Notes under the pieces: model-generated | Database searches by the model: none | Told to the model about the DNA's origin: nothing | Seen by the model: the letters and a program-made list of their open reading frames with translations, nothing else | DNA from: Leptodontidium sp. MPI-SDFR-AT-0119 | Lineage: Eukaryota; Ascomycota; Leotiomycetes; Helotiales; Leptodontidiaceae | DNA: 64,000 nucleotides | Assembly (NCBI GenBank): GCA_020726505.1 | Contig: JAHLEZ010000001.1 | Coordinates: forward strand, 310,001-374,000 | Reading direction: 5' to 3' | Made by a program: the position numbers and the translations under genes | Part shown: one piece after another, positions 22,328 through 34,732 of the stretch | How the letters are laid out: the number at the start of each line of letters is the position of its first letter | Position numbering within the stretch: the stretch's first letter is position 1

Positions 22328-25155
22328 ATGTATCTCTCGCTACCCGAGGATACTTTGGGGCGCTCTTTGACGCTGGGTTTTGCTGTCGTAATTTTGTCAG
22401 TTGAAAATGCACAACAAACACCGTCTGTTGAAGAACCTGTTGCATCTCAAAACTCTTCTGAAGAGGTGCCGAAGCCTGAGTTGGAGGAACCTGAAGCTAT
22501 CCCTTAACCACAGGAAGGGCGAGCAACTCGTAACTCGATCCCCGGGCCAGTTGAAGAGAATACTACAATCCGACCCCCCTTGGAGGTTCCGTCGCTAGAA
22601 ATGAAGGCGTTACAGCAAGGACAACTTCAAATTCTGCCCAAGGCATAAGCAATCCCAGTCCTCTTGCAACTAATCAGGGGCAACGCAAGCTTCTTTCAGA
22701 TGCCCTCCACCGCAAACAACCATAATATAGGAGCTGAGAACTCCGGCCCCGTTCAGGCTCCAAGTACTGAAAGAATTGGGTTGGGAATTCAGCAGGGATA
22801 TCGATCTGCATCGTATCAATTTTTGGAAACGAGAACTCCAACTGATACGCTACCGCTACGATCGATTGCGAAATTATCCAACACAGAACGAGATGTTCTC
22901 AAGGTTAAAAATCGATGGCTCTCAAGCCCCTTTCCAGCCCAACTGGCAGCCATTGTGGATAGGATCATTGAAGATCGGAGACATAGGCCTATCACTAATG
23001 CTGTTTGTCTCGGCATCGGCTCTCTCCAATGGCATGAACAATTCTTAGTCTTTTCACAAGTTGTGATCCAACTCAGTGTTTCTAATCCTGAAATTCTGAA
23101 TAATATCGTTGTCCAAGTAGGTGTTTCCCCCCATATTTTCGCACATTTCGCATGCATTGAGGACTCTTCTCCTCTGCCCTGAAGTTTTGAACACCCCTGA
23201 ATATTGAAATCTATCCTAAGAAAAAACATAATAACCTTGAGCCTCTTCACTAGGATCCGGTGATATCGCCAGAGCAGCGTTCGATGCTCATTAATCATGG
23301 CTGTAAAGTTGTTGAGAACCCAGCCGCTTTCGATCTTGTGAACGCAAACACATTCCTCATGTCCACTTATATTGGTGTATCGAATTTGGTAGGTGGACTA
23401 CAAGGCAAAGGAGTTCAAGAGCTTGCTTTGTTCATTGGAGATGGCGACGAGATACTTGAAGCCGCTACAGGTGAGTGAAGCTTCTTTTGGGTTGTTCATC
23501 TCTGAAGTTGAAAATGCGAGATCAATAATCAAGACTAACATATTCCAGCAAGCATTTTGGTTAAGCCTCATGAGATCAAGGTCATAGGTCCGTTGTTGGA
23601 TGAGAACCTTTGCAATCATCAAGATGTTCCTACAGACAGACGAGAAAAGATCCATAATGGTGGAGGACAATTCGTCGGGTTGACAGGCCTAGATATTTGG
23701 TGGAGGCCCGTCAGATCCAAGGATGAAATACTGGCTGTCCTATTTGAGAATGCTCGCACTCTCGGCTTCCCCCCAGACCTCAGAGAATTCGAACAAGCCT
23801 ACAATCGTGGGTATTCGCAGCTCGTCAAGCCAATTCGAGAACGAATCGTGTGTAGTTTCGTCGCCGCACGCCAGGACGGCGACACCCAATCTTTTCTGGA
23901 ATACTATCACCGTTATTACACCGCGATTTTAGATGGGGGTATGACGGATACAGTAAGACGCTATGAACTTGGCATAAATAGATGGAAATCAATAATCAAA
24001 GATCCCAAGGAGGAGGACCGAACTTGGTTGGAATACATCAAAGGCCAGCGATGGCTATCGGATCAGCCACAAGTATTGACCATAGGCTGGGATCAACCTG
24101 TACCAGCTCTTCCCATGCCGTCGAACGAGGAGCTGAGTCTTTCTCATTTCAAAAGCAGGTGGATTGTAACGCCGTTCGCGCAGACACTAGAGGATCTTCT
24201 ACGCCAAATAACCATGGATCGACATTCCTCTCCGATTTCCAACATCGTTGCTTGGGTATCGGTGCTGGAGCAAATTCCATGGCATATGACTTTGAGCGAT
24301 TCATGATAGTACTACAAATTGCTAAACGTCTCGCACGAGAAAATCCTTTGGTACTCGACAATCTCTATGTACAGGAGCAGCACATGAGTCCAGGAATGAG
24401 GTAAGCACACTGTGTACACAGCGAGATATTCTGAGGAGCTTCCCAATCGAAAGTTAACGGTCAAGCTAAGCTCAAGCAGAGATCTCTTCATTAAATATGG
24501 ATTCAAAATAGTTCAAAACCCGGCTGCATTTGATCTGATTGGACCCAATACATGTCTAATTTCTCCCTACGTCCGGATACAAATTCTGGCACCGCTATTA
24601 CTGGGCAAACCAATTGAGAATCTGGCGATGTTTGTGGGAGATGGGGGAAGTATGCTGCAAGATGCCCAGAGTAAGTCATAATCTCTGTTCCTAGAGATAA
24701 CTTGATCTACTTTGCGGAGACTGATCATATTCAAATCTAGGACTCGCCGGTTCCGAACCCGGCGTGCTAGAAGTCTTTGATTCCATGTTAGACGTGGACT
24801 CACGCAATATGGTTGATGTCCCCTGTGATCGACCAAACGGAAAAGTGTACGGACCTGATAATGGCTCTGCGTGGCCTGCTCTCGCGGGTTTAGATATTTG
24901 GTGAGACCCTTTCTCTTTAACTTCTATCAAAGTTGGTGGATTTTTTTTGCAGTCTCTGTATCGCTAGGCGAAACCTCTACCTCTGTTCCTTGACTGCCCA
25001 AGCAACCTGCTGATCTCTTCACCTTGCGTATTAGGTGGCATCCATTCAGAACCATTCAGAAACAAAAAAGAACAATCTCAACATCACTTTAAACTTACCC
25101 AAGTCCTTGCATTCCCAGACAACTTCGAATTATTTAGAGAACGATAGTCATCAAG
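22328..25155 (+). pseudogene. Tandem SRR1-like domain protein, disrupted
   Basis: SRR1-like domains are known from circadian and heme-linked regulators of plants and fungi. From the ATG at 22328 one frame stays coherent to 23116 except for TAA codons at 22505-22507 and 22646-22648. Introns at 23117-23253 and 23471-23548 then keep frame into a large exon ending 24306. Domain 1 spans from RWLSSPFPAQLAAIVDRI through VCLGIGSLQWHEQ and ENPAAFDL to FIGDGDEI and GLDIWWRPVR. The same exon runs on into a second domain start (SRWIVTPFAQTLEDLLRQ), so two SRR1 domains were fused. In domain 2 one base is missing near 24248, after which CLGIGAGAN, QNPAAFDLIG, FVGDGGSM and GLDIW follow through three more plausible introns. 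The last part (LAFPDNFELFRER, about 25105-25145) is out of frame. An alternative splice that skips the two early TAA codons cannot be excluded. Confidence 0.75.
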
Positions 25156-27220
25156 ATCTGCCTGAGATGCTAAGCGAGAGGTAGCAGATTTCGGAGGCAA
25201 ATACGGACACTTGGCATGCCCCAACTATGGCCCCAACAGACAGACATTGCCGTTCTTATGATTTATCCGCGGTCCCGAGGCACTTCAAATGAAAAAATGA
25301 AAGAACCCCCGGCAGCAATTGAGGTCGCTCAAGCCAAGCAAAGGGTCAAGGGACGCAAGTTATCCGGCAGATAAGACGAGCTAGCTGCTTAATTTCTGAT
25401 TCAAACTTGGTCGGTGGAGATGAAGATATGAGTCTCAAGGTATAAAAATTCATAGAGAGGAGAGGTTCCTCTTTTTGTTTCGCATGTATGGAACTGTCCC
25501 TACGTAATATCCAAATGAAAAGTAATACATATTGTTCTTGCCGAGTTATTAAACTGTAGAAGTCAAGTTTCCTCATCGAAAAAGAAGTGCGAAGATTTTT
25601 GTCCCCATGTTCTATGTAATTTTTGCAGGATCGCATCTAGGCAACTCAACCACTAGATTGTACCTAGGCAATAAATCTTTTGCTCACTTTACCCTTGTGT
25701 TTACGGGTAGATGTTCTTCGTACACTGTAGTTCTAGCGTACTCGGAAATCGCAGGGCGACAGAAAATGCAGAATGGCAATGATTATGTTTGATGCAGTTG
25801 ATGTAGTGAAGAGTAGGTTTCTCGAATACGCCTGTCGCTTATACTTTACGGCCCGCAATGAATACAATCATGAAATTAAAAGTTCTTTATCAAGTTGAGG
25901 GGTTTCAGTCATCTTCTTTCAAACGATCATTTATATATTACAAACAGCTAGGAACGACATGTAGACAAGACAACAACCCCACCCCTTTCGCTCCCTCCCT
26001 ATCTTTCTAGTCCATGAGGAACCCCCAAATTTCCTAAAATTCCGAGTCCCTCTCTTGCTTTCTTCTGTTCGCCCCGACACCAATGGAACAGAAACATAGC
26101 GGTGAGCCTCTACGCTTACAAGTAAATTACCATAGAGTCGATACACCTGGAAATCCATTTTTATGCTGTAAACATTTCTTTCTCTGCCTCCCTTCAGATC
26201 CCCCCCATTCCTGCTTTGCTCTTCGCGAATTTTGGTGTGCTCATTTGCCCAAGCTCACATGGAGAAACAGAGAATTGTGGGCGGATCCGTCAAATTGTTT
26301 TCCTTTGCGGTCCTTTGCTTGGTTGTAGCATGTCCTCATTACCATGCATCAGGTCCAGGGCCAAGTACGAACGGAAATGTACATTGAAAGGATTGGTGGA
26401 GTTGACTTCGTCTACGAATTTGTTGTCGGTGTCGAGTACTCGCTGTCAGTGGAGAATTTGCTGTCAACCACTCGTATCTCTTGCTATGAAGCAGATCGGA
26501 TATCAGGTCAAATCGTGGTAGCGAGGTTTGGCGTCTTTTTCGTGATAGATAGATGGGGAATTTGAACCATAGTTGTAGCTTGATGATCCGTATTGCAAGG
26601 CAGACGGCATGAGAATGTGAACCGCCGTCGAGGTGTTCTGGTGCCTCTCACCGCAAGTCAGACGTCGTAAGAGCGACCCGAAACCGAGTCATATGAGAAT
26701 GTGAACCGCCGCCGGGGTGTTGGAGCGCCGAGTGCTCGACAACGGGCTTGACGATTGATGGGTCTTACAGGGGCGCCGTCGGGCCACCTACGTTTGTCAT
26801 GTCAGAGCGAGGGCGGAAGAAGTGTCGGAAGAAGTGCATTGTGTCGTTCGGAGAGATTTCGAAGGTAAATATACTGTGAGTAAATCACTGATGTCGCTGG
26901 CTCGAAATTTCTCGGGGGTTGGATGAGGAGAGAAGAAGAGACAAGAGAAAGACATGCTTAATATAGCTTGCTCACATTGTTCGTGGTTCCTGCCGAGTCT
27001 CAATGCAACAGAATGGTGTATGCCCTCCTTCATCAGCAGGTACGAACGATAATGCATTTGCAGAATCCACTAACTACCTAGGCAGGTGCAAGGCAGGTTG
27101 TTATCCAACATATAAAGAATGGAAAGTGTGCAAACCAGAAACATGAAAATCTGAGCAGAATCAAGTCAGGCTGCCTGTCTGTCGGCTGAAACTGGATGCT
27201 GTCGTCTTGTGAAATGCGAC
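25156..27220. other. Intergenic, no gene recognised; short direct repeat
   Basis: Two kilobases without a convincing gene. It holds a 29-bp imperfect direct repeat (26609-26637 and 26693-26721). Open frames on both strands are short and do not show conserved text. Confidence 0.45.
26609..26721. repeat. 29-bp direct repeat, 84-bp period
   Basis: The segment starting ATGAGAATGTGAACCGCC recurs 84 bp later with two transitions. The flanks share a further GCAAG-CAGACG block at the same offset, so the duplicated unit is probably longer and partly diverged. The nature of the repeat is unknown. Confidence 0.6.
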
Positions 27221-27591
27221 TCAACGTTTCTTCTCTTGAATCCCTTCCTCCCTCTGCTGCTTGGCCTCCCCGAGTTGCCTTCTCCTGTCCTTCTCCTTCA
27301 ATAAGTACAACACTCCGCTCTCGATGTACGGGCCCGCCAGACGAAATCCGATGAGCAGTGATACTGCGGCAGGCAAGGTTAGCTATAAATTCCACGGCAG
27401 CTTCGAGAATACGGCACGTGTTCCAAGGAGCGCGGTCACTCCTTCCACGATGATTCTGAAGAGATAGACTTTAACAGAGACTGGTAGATATACGTACATA
27501 GGACTCCGGGCCGAAAGATGGGATGCAAGCGCGTGGGGAAGAGAAATTCGAAGGCAGATGCGAAGAATTTTCGACTTTTTGGGGACGTCAT
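27221..27591 (-). CDS. Putative small membrane protein, unknown function
   Basis: I infer a roughly 90-aa spliced product. The ATG at 27591 opens MTSPKSRKFFASAFEF, then LFPTRLHPIFRPGVL. After a short intron (acceptor CTTCAG near 27450), IIVEGVTALLGT follows. A second intron with a clear branch point GCTAAC and acceptor CCGCAG leads to SLLIGFRLAGPYIESGVLYL, a hydrophobic segment, and a charged tail ending in QEKKR at the TGA 27223-27221. Composition (basic start, one or two hydrophobic segments, charged helix at the end) would suit a small organelle-membrane protein. Both donor sites are weak, so exon limits are approximate. I do not recognise the family. Confidence 0.4.
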
Positions 27592-28343
27592 GATGTAGAG
27601 TACCTCGGCGTCGACGAAAGGTAATCCGTGGGGAATGGCTTTGACGAGACTGCGAGCTGGAAGTTTTGGCGGCGGGAGGACTGTGCATTAATGTTTAACT
27701 GCTGTGAGGAAATCGATCTGGCTCGTATAGATGAGGGAAACAGCAAAACGGCGAGCGAAAATCTAAGGTAGCTGATTCCAAAACCTGACATCACCAGACA
27801 TCGAGCAATTAATTCTTTAGCCCCCGCAGCTATGTAGCGGCCGCATAGCTACCTAAGCCATTGATCAAGCCCACCTCAAGCCTTGCGATGTAATTACATC
27901 TAATTAATTACTATGATCCAACTCATTGTTGAAAATATATTTATAACAGAGGAAGAAATCGTAATTGAACTTGAAATTTCACGTTTGCTTTTCAGATTCA
28001 TGATATTATTAGTAGTACTTAATTATTATTAGGATTGGAAAGCAGAGAGGCCAAATAGGTACAAGTACCGGAGCCCAGCCACTACAAATTAAGGCTTTTT
28101 TTGAATCCAACAGGAAGCTCAATGAATGGCCATTGACGGTCGGCTTGCTTGCGATACATTGTGGTTAGCGGTCATTACAATCATTGAGCTGAGCCAACTT
28201 GGAAGTTACCTCGCCTTCCATAATATCAAGAACGCGAGAACAAGACCCTAGAAAGGTAAGGACAGAGCAAGGCAATCTCAGAAAAATCTGGTCTGTGTTA
28301 CAATGCTTCTATTCATCAAAAATACTCCACCGGTGCTGCGTTT
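27592..28343. other. Intergenic, A/T-rich
   Basis: No gene seen. It contains an inverted repeat around a NotI-like GCGGCCGC core near 27828-27850 (AGCTATG ... CATAGCT) and an A/T-rich tract from about 27890 to 28040. Confidence 0.45.
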
Positions 28344-29371
28344 ATGCCGTTGGGGTGGGATTGTGATAACACCTGTAGATGCATGGCCTGTCGCGTTATC
28401 ACTACAGCAAAGCCTTCAAATAAACCTTGGAACGAACCTCACATCTCGTCTGGAGTCCGAACCTCAGCATCGCTTTGCGTAATTCCCAGAATGGCATTCT
28501 CATCCTCGACAACCGTAATCGAACCGTTGCTAGCTACCACGATGCGGATATTGCGCAAACTCACCACAGTTGACAATATCATCGCTTCTTGGCCATCGTT
28601 CAAGGAGAAAAGCCTCTCTTTGCCTCCTACACTCACAGACCATGAACGACGGTTGTATTTTGATCTTCCTAATGAAGATACGGAACGTTCCAACATTAGA
28701 GCGGCAGCAGATCTCTCACGCGAACAGCTCATCGAGAAAACAGTGTCCAATCGAGAACAGCTCACAACACAAGAGTTGACAATCTTGATGCGGCGATTCT
28801 GGACGTCTACCACACCTGAAGAGAATGAATTGTGTCTCGAAGCTATGGGCAGGACGAGCGAAGAAGCCTAGGAATATTTCTATCAGAGTCGTGGCCTTCC
28901 CCATGCTCTCAATGAGAACGCAGCGTTCGATATCTGCAGTTATGGATACTACTGCCGTCGAGGAAGGAAGTCTTTGGATCTTTATCACGATCGGGCTACC
29001 TGCACGCTGAGTAGATTGTATTTACAAACCTGACGAGCTACTTACAAGTAAGGAAATCAATGCACCTCTCTTCTACGTCGTCTCTCATCAGGCATAACTT
29101 CTCTCATCATGGCCTAGACGCTCTTTGCAATAAATGGAGCGTGGCTGCGACAGCATACCTCGTAGTGTTACAAGCATGTTATCGCTTGGACAGAATGCCT
29201 TGATGAGGGGGAGGGCGGTGTCCTCGCCGACAGAGTGCGTCGAATGCTGCTTGATGACTGGTATGTGCTCAGAAGAGGGTTTAGGCCTGCCATAGTCAAA
29301 TCCGCTATTACTACATTGAGAAAATCTTGTGAAGTTGATGCTGCAGGATACGTTATAACGGAACTTCGGTG
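28344..29371 (+). pseudogene. Decayed gene of unknown family
   Basis: A frame opening at 28344 runs 175 codons with good protein texture (LPPTLTDHERRLYFDLP, LTTQELTILMRRFWTS, ENELCLEAMGRTSEEA). It meets TAG at 28869-28871 and then continues in the same frame for 53 more sensible codons (EYFYQSRGLPHALNENAAFD...) to 29033. Further downstream another coherent stretch, HVIAWTECLDEGEGGVLADR to YVITELR, ends at 29371. The TAG is one transition from CAG or TGG. I read this as one ancestral gene with an internal stop and a broken 3' part. The family is not recognised. A shorter functional product ending at 28871 is the main alternative. Confidence 0.5.
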
Positions 29372-32025
29372 AAACCCCATTTGATGTGGAAGCCAGAGTG
29401 AAATGCCAGGTTTGTTGGTGCCACTTTTTCCCAGTCGGAGGATTTCGGGAGAAGTGATTTATTTGGTAAGACCCGTTTAGGAGCCAACCGATCGGGAAGT
29501 AGTAACAAGGTTATTGTTTACGTACAGAAACGTTATACGGAGTACCTGTCAGCACAGGTACGGACACCAAGATCTCACTTCAGCACCTTTTCCCAACCTC
29601 CCAGATTTTTCCGCAATTCTAATAGATCTTATCTTCTTTAAGTAGTATCTCACATCAGCAATTCGGCCTCCGCATTATTTCCATTCCTGATTACCCTTTT
29701 CCAGTAGTGTTGGCACCTCAACACTTGACTAAGTCCCGTGCATGCCGAAGCGAGATGTACCTGGAAGTGGCTGCATCCTAATCTTCCGGAGGCGTGCGTG
29801 ATGACTTCACATTCTGCTTACTGTGCTTCGGCATCGATGTTTCACATAATGATTTGCTCTGCTGAGTGGTCCGTTGGCGGAAATAGATGAGGCTGCCAGA
29901 GTTGAAGTGAGCAGCACGAGCCCCGAACCCCGCGCTCTGCTTCCTATACCCAGCAAGTGCATTTGGTTCGTATAGGACTTAGTACAGTGCGTAGTCATGC
30001 CTCTACTACCACCCGATAATCCCATTGGAACTTCCGTCAAGTCCGAATTTTGGCATCAAGGACATAATCTGCTTGGGGCATAAAATATGCCCCCTTGGTA
30101 TCCTGAACCAGGCATTTAAAGCTTTCTAGACTCTCTAGATTATTATAGACTTGTTCACCTTTCTTTTTAGTAAGTACTGTTTAAGGGTTTTTGCAAGTCA
30201 GCATTGTTCACAGCCGTTGTCTAAGAACGGGTGTTTCGGCTATTTCTTCGTCGTACCTCGCCTTGTCAACAGGATTTGTTTTGCGATGACTAAACCCATG
30301 AATCCCTTTAAACGCCATTGGTATATGGATATTTATCCACCATGAGCAAATTTCAACAAAAAATACCTCTCAAGTACTGTACAATGCGCTTCAAGTCAGC
30401 TGGGCTCACTGAGAAATTAGTAGTGTTTTGGACTTTGGAATTCAATTCAAAGAAAGCTTTGCATTTCAGAAACATGAATTGAATATTATACCAAAGTACG
30501 AATCATTATAAATAGATGTTCTTACTTTCAAAGCAAGAGTTGAGTAGAGCCGAACAATTGCTTTTACCGCTGCGTCAATCAAGGGCGATGAGCAAGCTAT
30601 GAAAATCGGACATTGACTAGAGACAGCCAAAAACTGAAATGAAGGATTGGTATAACCTCTTTCTACAAGGGAAACATGTTGATGTGTGCTAAAACAGAAT
30701 AAGCCCCTCAGTCCTGGGGTGGGATTCCCATTCTAACCAAACCTAGATTATTTACGACACGTGATCTACCAGTCTCTTCTAGTAAATCGACTACGACTAT
30801 CAGTCTAAACCCAGAATGGTATCATTCAAAGTCCTGGAAGTATAATATCCTTACGGCATGATATATAGTGTTCACGTAGAAGAAGGCAGGAAGACATTGT
30901 GGATGGAGAACACGTGCCGACCACTAGCGCAACCTTATTTGGGACAAGCTTCTTGAACCTTTCTCCCCACTTGGACGTCCAACAACAACGACAACAATAA
31001 AAAGAGCGCAGGAGAGATTGCTGATTCGTTCCATTTGTCCTAGCAGCCAAAATGGAGCAAAGCCAGCGCAATTGTCGTTGCAGGCATCGTCTTCATTGGC
31101 AGATACGGCTGCTCACAGCCGAACCATCAAGTCCACCGGCTTTCTGGAACTCTCAGTCAGATTTGTACACAGCACCTATCTCGAGATGCATATCATACCT
31201 TGGATAGAAGTTTCAATTCGCTATCATCAACTCCACTATGCGTCTTGAGAATCTTACCTCTGATAGGATGTTTCAATTGGCTATCATCAATTCAGTGGAG
31301 CCTCATCCAACGGCCGAGTTCTTGATAGTGCCCCGACGGCAGATCTACCTTAGTCGGACCGCAAGCCTCGTCCGCCAGCCATTTCTATATTCTCTGGATT
31401 CTGTATTTCTTTACCTGTCGAAACGCGAACATTTTGCGGTTCCATTCTGAGTCTGCAAATTGGGTTTAGTTAAGGCGGCGTTTGGTTCGATCTGGCCACT
31501 CCTGAGGTCTGGGATTCATCCATAAATGCCATACTTTACACCGTCGCTGTATTGTCTTTCTTTCTAGTTGTCTCCAGACTATGGATTTGGCATAATTCGG
31601 ATAAGCCGAATATCCTGGAGACGTCTCAATCGGGATACCTCCAAGTCAGCTCCCGCCGTCTCCTTCCTTTTCCTCCTAGACTTTAGTCGGAGGAAGTCTG
31701 GGCAGTGACTAGCACGGATATTGTCAACAATCTGTTCCATTGCCTTCAGTCCACATTGTTTTGAATCGGTTAGTTTTGGAAGTCGAATTGCCACCACTTT
31801 TGTTTCCATCCCACCTTTGCCTCACGGGCAAGTGCATCAGTGCCCTATCTCACCCTCGCCCGCCGTATCTTAACCCAGCTATCTTCGTGGTTATCAGCCT
31901 ATCGCCATCGATTGTCAGCTTAAAACTGAACTTGGCTGGCTTTATATTTAAGGTTATGGCTTGCGCCTCAAACCTTGTCTTTTGGTATTTCACATTGTCA
32001 ACTTCGCTGTTGATATCACCACATC
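29372..32025. other. Intergenic, no gene recognised
   Basis: No supported gene over about 2.6 kb. Features seen are an inverted repeat GTACCTGT/ACAGGTAC near 29544-29562 and a direct repeat at about 31202-31296. A minus-strand frame at 31579-31809 is open for 76 codons and basic but shows no recognisable family. The last few hundred bases are the promoter of the DHA1 transporter. Confidence 0.45.
31202..31296. repeat. Imperfect direct repeat, about 60-bp period
   Basis: A segment containing TTTCAATTCGCTATCATCAA recurs about 60 bp downstream with a few substitutions. Only two copies are present. Origin unknown. Confidence 0.5.
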
Positions 32026-33930
32026 ATGGTTGCAATTGAAGACAAAGCTGCGCCAGGAACGCTTCAACTTATCGATGCGACAGGAGAGCTCCATGTCAAA
32101 CACTCGGAGGCAGCTCATGATGTCGTTTTGATTCCCATGCCCTCAGGTTCGATCCAGCATGACACGTGACTTGATATATACTAACCAGATTTCAAGATGA
32201 TCCAGAAGATCCACTCAACGTAGGTAACAGGGGAGCCCAAAATGCCCCCCTTTGAATGTCTCAAGATTTCTCGAGACATGATTATCCTCCTCCAAGCACA
32301 GCTCTCGAGAGGCAATTACTGATTCGCCCGTTGCCTAGTGGTCGAAACGACGGAAACTGCTGCACACTTCTTGCATGGTGATGTACACTGTTATGATGGT
32401 ATTCCCATCTTCAGCCGTATACTCTGTCACGACACCAATTTCCAGAGCAACCGATCTGAAAGTCAGCGACTTGGTTTCTGGTACTGGTGCCATGTTCCTC
32501 TTCTACGGATGGGGTTGCATCGTTTGGCAGGCTCTAGCTTTACAATACGGCAAGCGACCCTCGTACCTCATTTCAATGGCAGTTTCCATCGTTCTGATGG
32601 GAGTAACCCCACTATGCACAACCAACGGACCGTATCTCGCAACTAAAATCCTTCAGGTTTGTCTCCTGGAGACTTCCGGACTTCTCCATCTGACTTGGCT
32701 AGGGTTTTTTTGGTGCGCCTGTCGAGTCTCTGTGTGAGATCAGCATGACAGATATTTGGTTTTCCCACGAACGACCCCTATATCTCGCCGTCTACGGGTT
32801 GAGTCTCGCTTTTGCGGGAAAGTTTGCTCCCGTGTTCGCAGCATTCATCAACACAGGTCAGGGCTGGAAATGGACTCTTTGGTGGTGTGCCATTGGAATG
32901 TCGGTGGCCTTTGTTTATTGTTTCTTCTTGATGGAGGAGACCAATTACGATCGCAAACTCCAAGTCTCTCCGACCAGTGCTGAAGGCAGCACCGAGAACG
33001 TTACTGAAACAGTTAGCAAGGCACCTTCGTCCGAGAAAGTCTCGTCAGAGAAGACTCCAGTCGTCAACTCGGACCCAGCAGCAATTGAGGCCGGCCAAGT
33101 TATTTACCCTCGAAAGACGTACTGGCAGAAACTCAGCGTGATCGACAAGAAGCGTCCCAACCGTGTCTGGGAAATTATGTGGGCTCCATTCAAGTTCTTC
33201 ACCTTCCCTGTTATCACTTGGGCCGGTTTCATGTACGGAACAAATGCTCTCGTGTGGCCAGGAATCCTGAATGCGACGGCCAGTCCGACCTATACCAAGG
33301 TTTATGGGTTTGGCAGCAACGATGTCGGATTCGCGTATTTTGGTGCTGTCGTGGGTATGGTTGTTGGGTAGGTAACCTAGCCACTTTTCCTAGATAATTA
33401 CTTACATTCTATTTAGGTCTCTCTGGGTCGCCTTTGCAGGACCACAGTTAGTCATGCGCCTCGCTCGTCGCAATAATGGTATTGCTGAACCGGAGCACAT
33501 TCTCTGGCTCTTCCTTGCCTCCCTTTTCGCGGTACCCTTTGCAATGCTTCTCTGGGGTCTCGGAGGGGCAGCGAAAATACACTGGTTCGGCATGGTATTC
33601 GCACAAGGTGTTCTTGCTATCTCATCCACACTTTGTCTCTCTACGGCCATTCAATACGCAACTTCCTCTTACCGAGATCTTGGAGGCGAACACATCACAA
33701 CGATCATTCTCATCCGAAATACACTATCTTTCGCGATCAATTATGGAATTACCCCCTGGATCAATGCAATGGGGCAGAGGGATACTTTCATTACAGTGGC
33801 TGTTCTGGCTGGAGTTTGCAATGCGACTATGTTCCCGATGATCATGTGGGGCAAGAAGCTGAGGATGAGGAGTGCAGATACGTACTGGAGATGGGTCGAT
33901 AAGGCGAGAGCTAAGGGGCTGAGCCATTGA
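32026..33930 (+). CDS. DHA1-type MFS transporter (HOL3-like group)
   Basis: A major-facilitator permease in the plasma membrane, of the drug/H+ antiporter-1 type. Exons are 32026-32146, 32197-32219, 32339-32656, 32703-33367 and 33417-33930, all phases consistent, giving 546 aa. The N-terminal DDPEDPLNWSKRRKLLH is the classic fungal DHA1 start. The loop 2-3 motif is YGKRPSYLISM. About twelve hydrophobic helices are visible, split by a hydrophilic central loop (about residues 240-310) rich in Ser/Glu/Lys. The second exon is only 23 nt but is required for the DPEDPLNW frame. Substrate cannot be told from sequence; relatives of yeast Hol1 move cations, histidinol or polyamines. It sits head-to-tail with the large ArAE-type transporter. 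Confidence 0.9.
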
Positions 33931-34732
33931 GTGGTTACCATGGGAGGAAGTTACATATATAGACAGTAGTAGACATGATGGACATTAGACAGGATGGCTT
34001 ATAATGGCTATCGCCGACCTCCTGCAGTGAGCATATCTACCTTCAAGGTTGCCATTTATGAGGGTGCAATTCGTTGCCGACATTCGTCTCTTCAGGAACG
34101 ATTGTCCGCCCTGTGTTGTTGACTTGAAAATGTGATCACCTCTTCACAGACGCCGATACACTGTATCTACATCTCATAATAAATTATCGAAACGCGATTG
34201 GAAACTTTGTTTGGCACACTCAGCAAGCCGGCAGTCATTAGTGTACGCTCATGTCGGTACAGGGTGCAGTGCCCAATTACAGTGGGCTGCGACACTGTGA
34301 GGCTTTGAAGTACAGGGGGCTCAGTGGCCTGGGGAGCGGAAAAGCGAAGCCCATGCTTACGAAGGGAAACCTTCCAGTCCCACAATGCGGAATAATCGTC
34401 CATTTGGCGAATCACAAACCTGGTAACATATTTCTTATGTAACGACAACTGATGTTCTCGACATGCGTAAAAATTTAATGTATGGCTTCATGAATGGCAT
34501 GTTACGCGAATCCAGTTAGATCCATCCTAGGAAATGGTCTCATCCCATCGAATGCTCCTGTCTGCTTTTCTCATGCTTGATTTCATTCTACGCACATTGA
34601 ATCGCCATCGTGCAAGTAAACTTCGATTCTTACGGCATACAGGGAGACTGGTTGCTGCTCGGAGCCGAGCACAAGCCTGAAGGGAGTGGGAAGCTTATCC
34701 ACCACCAATCAGTGGACTTCCAGACGCACATA
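33931..34732. other. Intergenic between the two transporters
   Basis: 3' region of the DHA1 gene and promoter of the next gene. No gene or RNA seen. Confidence 0.5.

Noticed and set aside
24749..24766. GGTTCCGAACC inverted repeat resembling a tRNA T-arm
   Set aside because: It lies inside an exon of the SRR1-like gene and has no D-arm or acceptor stem.
31579..31809. 76-codon basic open frame on the minus strand
   Set aside because: No recognised family, no splice partners and no support from neighbours.
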